Below are positions 62,435-64,000 of a DNA stretch of 64,000 nucleotides, piece after piece. The notes beneath the pieces were generated by a model. The model made no database searches and was not told where the DNA came from. It saw only the letters and a list, made by a program, of their open reading frames with translations. The DNA lies in contig CADCJW010000002.1 in assembly GCA_902801845.1 (NCBI GenBank), forward strand, positions 1 to 64,000. Reading direction: 5' to 3'. The translations under genes and the position numbers were made by a program. The stretch comes from an uncultured Eubacteriales bacterium (GTDB lineage Bacteria > Bacillota > Clostridia > Christensenellales > CAG-138). Every line of letters starts with the position of its first letter. Within the stretch, counting starts at the first letter, position 1.

Positions 62435-63232
62435 ATGAAGCCGCGGTTGAAACAAGCGCTTGAGAACATGCAACGTCACAACGCCGGGGTCATGAGCCGG
62501 GAATGCTTCGGCTTTGAGCCGGATGAGGTCTATGACGCGCTGGTGGTGGCTCCCGGCTGGAAACCGGACAAGACCATTTTGGACCCCTCCTTCACCGTGA
62601 CCCAGCTGACTCAGCACGCCTATTTCTCCGGCTTCCTGGTGGAGAAGGGGAGTGTGAAGATCGCCTGGGCCCAAACCGCCTCCGGGGCCTGCAACGTGCT
62701 GGACCACGTCCTCGTCTGCGCCGAGCTGCAGTTCAAAAAGTTTCTCTTTGCCGGAGCGGTGGGCGGCCTGGTGCCCGGCTTTCCCGTGGGCACGATCTCC
62801 ACGCCCGCGGTGTGCTATGAGGGCAGCTATGCCGGAGCCTATTTCAAAGAAAAGCTGCCCGCCTTTACCCCCTTCTCCCCCGTCTATCCCCCGGACCAAG
62901 CTTATGTGGACCGGGTCGTCGATCTTGGGCGGCAGTTGGGACACGAGATCAAACGGGCCAAAGTCTTTTGCACGGACTCCATTGCCCTGGAGTATTCGCA
63001 CCTGGACGAGATACGGTCCACCGGCGCGGAGCTGATCGAGATGGAGACGGCCCTCTTCTACCAGCTGGCGGACCTGTTCGAGGTGCCGGCCGTGGCGCTG
63101 CTGGCAGTGTCGGACAACTCCGCCACCGGTTCCCCCCTGCTGGGTCGGGAGGAGCCCAACATGGACTATCGCCGGGCCCGGGGTTGGGCCATCCCGGACC
63201 TCATCTATCACATCGCAAAGGGAGACGAATGA
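62435..63232 (+). CDS. nucleoside phosphorylase-family protein
   Basis: The 265-residue protein belongs to the PNP/UDP phosphorylase superfamily: FLFAGAVGGLVPGFPVG as the phosphate/glycine-rich loop, an ELIEMETALFYQLAD segment with the ribose-binding Glu-Met-Glu, and LLAVSDNSATG with the base-binding Asp. GGAGGG precedes the ATG at 62435. Its substrate (purine or pyrimidine nucleoside) is not clear. Confidence 0.87.
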   Translation: MKPRLKQALENMQRHNAGVMSRECFGFEPDEVYDALVVAPGWKPDKTILDPSFTVTQLTQHAYFSGFLVEKGSVKIAWAQTASGACNVLDHVLVCAELQFKKFLFAGAVGGLVPGFPVGTISTPAVCYEGSYAGAYFKEKLPAFTPFSPVYPPDQAYVDRVVDLGRQLGHEIKRAKVFCTDSIALEYSHLDEIRSTGAELIEMETALFYQLADLFEVPAVALLAVSDNSATGSPLLGREEPNMDYRRARGWAIPDLIYHIAKGDE

Positions 63233-63233
63233 T

Positions 63234-63752
63234 ATGCTGCTGATGGAACCTGATATGGCGTATGCAAAAGAAATCGCCGCCTACCGGCAGGAGTTTTTGG
63301 ACGCCGGGGACTCCATGGACGGCACCGGGGGATTGCGTCGATGCCCAACCGTTCAGGAGTGGGTCGAAAAGTCCCTGCTGTACAAGGAGGCGCAGAACAC
63401 GCCGGAAAACCTGGTCCCGGCTACCCAGTTTATCTATGTGCGGGAGGCGGACCAAAAGGTGGTGGGCATGCTGCAGATCCGGCACCGTTTCAACCCATAC
63501 CTGGAAAAATACGCCGGCCACATCGGCTACAGCGTCCGGCCCTCCGAGCGGCGCAAAGGCTACGCCACGGCCATGCTCCGGGACTCCCTGCCCCACTGCC
63601 GGGAGTTAGGCATCCGGGACGTGCTCATCAGCTGCCTGGTGGGCAACGAGGGCAGCCGCCGAACCATCCTCCGTAACGGCGGCGTCTATGAAAGCACCGT
63701 CCACGAGCCGGAGCTGGATCGGGATCTGGAGCGATACTGGATACACCTGTGA
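63234..63752 (+). CDS. GNAT-family N-acetyltransferase
   Basis: The 172-residue protein has the acetyl-CoA loop IGYSVRPSERRKGYATAML and a late RTILRNGGVYEST strand, matching RimJ/RimL-like GNAT proteins. It starts one base after the phosphorylase stop, so the two are co-transcribed. Substrate unknown. Confidence 0.88.
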   Translation: MLLMEPDMAYAKEIAAYRQEFLDAGDSMDGTGGLRRCPTVQEWVEKSLLYKEAQNTPENLVPATQFIYVREADQKVVGMLQIRHRFNPYLEKYAGHIGYSVRPSERRKGYATAMLRDSLPHCRELGIRDVLISCLVGNEGSRRTILRNGGVYESTVHEPELDRDLERYWIHL

Positions 63753-63767
63753 TACACCCAAAACACT

Positions 63768-63796
63768 GAAAAAGGACGGCTCAACCGTCCTTTTTC
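63768..63796. terminator. bidirectional terminator between the GNAT gene and SRP RNA
   Basis: GAAAAAGGACGG and CCGTCCTTTTTC pair around CTCAA; T-runs occur on both strands, so it ends the plus-strand GNAT unit and the minus-strand RNA. Confidence 0.8.
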
Positions 63797-63800
63797 AAAT

Positions 63801-64000
63801 GCGTGCACCCCGTTCTCGACAGGTCGCTACCGTCTTACCGATTGCCGGTGGCTCCTCGCAGGAGACCTCGCGGCACACGGAAGGTTCCGCTTAGTGCTGC
63901 TTCCGTCAGGATCTGACACGGTTCACAGGCTTCCGTTGCACGAGTCCCACGATTCAACGCTCCGTACGCAGGGCAGTCACCACAGCGACGAGCCTCAAAC
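63801..64000 (-). ncRNA. ffs: signal recognition particle RNA, large bacterial type (5' part outside the window)
   Basis: On the minus strand the core reads GTGAACCGTGTCAGATCC, then TGACGGAAGCAGCACTAAGC, then GTGTGCCGCGAGG, in the order and spacing of the Bacillus SRP RNA (AACCATGTCAGG, GGAAGCAGCATTAAG, TGTGCCGC). A 3' end GGTGCACGC next to the terminator also matches. The first part of the RNA runs off the right edge. It forms the scaffold of the SRP with Ffh. Confidence 0.85.

Noticed and set aside
1..64000. tRNA, rRNA, insertion sequence or prophage
   Set aside because: I scanned for clover-leaf ends, transposase motifs and phage structural genes and saw none; only the SRP RNA could be supported.

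Overview
The window reads as chromosome of a moderately GC-rich Clostridia (Firmicutes), most like the gut Oscillospiraceae/Ruminococcaceae. Support for this: strong AGGAGG-type ribosome binding sites, dense operons with ATGA/TGATG overlaps, sigma-A promoters of the TTGACA-17-TATAAT type, Nif11/NHLP peptide-export genes, and an SRP RNA of the large Bacillus/Clostridia type at the right edge. Genus is not assigned. Almost all genes lie on the minus strand up to about 46.9 kb.

Region 0.3-15.3 kb is a signalling-plus-transport block. It holds an RsbU-like PP2C phosphatase, an RsbW-like ATPase, two STAS anti-sigma-antagonist genes (one broken by an in-frame TAG), a PreA-type iron-sulfur oxidoreductase, an MTA/SAH nucleosidase, a multi-domain amino-acid binding-protein/permease fusion, its ABC ATPase, and two MATE exporters. 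The ABC ATPase and one MATE protein each carry an extra C-terminal RsbW-like domain that looks degenerate. I infer a partner-switching circuit that acts on transporters. Region 15.3-19 kb adds a HAD/DUF3089-like/VanX triple-domain protein and a DUF3592-like membrane protein.

Region 19-37.4 kb is a large RiPP locus. From the upstream end it holds a LytS-type histidine kinase and response regulator, an atypical receiver-only protein, a short HlyD-like adaptor, a C39-peptidase ABC exporter, an NHLM-type ABC exporter and an ECF sigma factor. These are followed by about fifteen small genes with double-glycine leaders and very different cores, many of them zinc-finger or zinc-ribbon-like. Interspersed are a radical SAM/SPASM maturase, an unrecognised 336-residue protein, an HExxH protein, a rhodanese-tailed protein and a tandem GNAT protein. 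Three gap-free 56-bp repeats sit in front of precursor groups and may be ECF promoters. Two precursors next to the radical SAM gene have broken leader frames, and another is frameshifted in its core.

Region 37.5-39.8 kb is a short accessory patch: two orphan genes and an AAA/DUF4143 ATPase behind a strong inverted-repeat operator. It is followed by a non-coding stretch with a good plus-strand promoter and a perfect terminator-like hairpin. Region 40.3-46.7 kb is glnA plus the livFGMHJ branched-chain amino-acid ABC operon behind a near-consensus promoter.

Region 46.9-64 kb is mostly metabolic. It includes an M20 amidohydrolase, a PNPOx-like flavoprotein, a secreted protein, and a sugar ABC importer with two sugar/polyol dehydrogenases. 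Next come an operon of GPH transporter, PIG-L deacetylase, nitroreductase, CapK-like ligase and YczE-like membrane protein, then a YedK/HMCES protein, a NagZ-like lipoprotein, a nucleoside phosphorylase, a GNAT protein and the truncated SRP RNA. No tRNA, rRNA, CRISPR array, insertion sequence or intact prophage was recognised.
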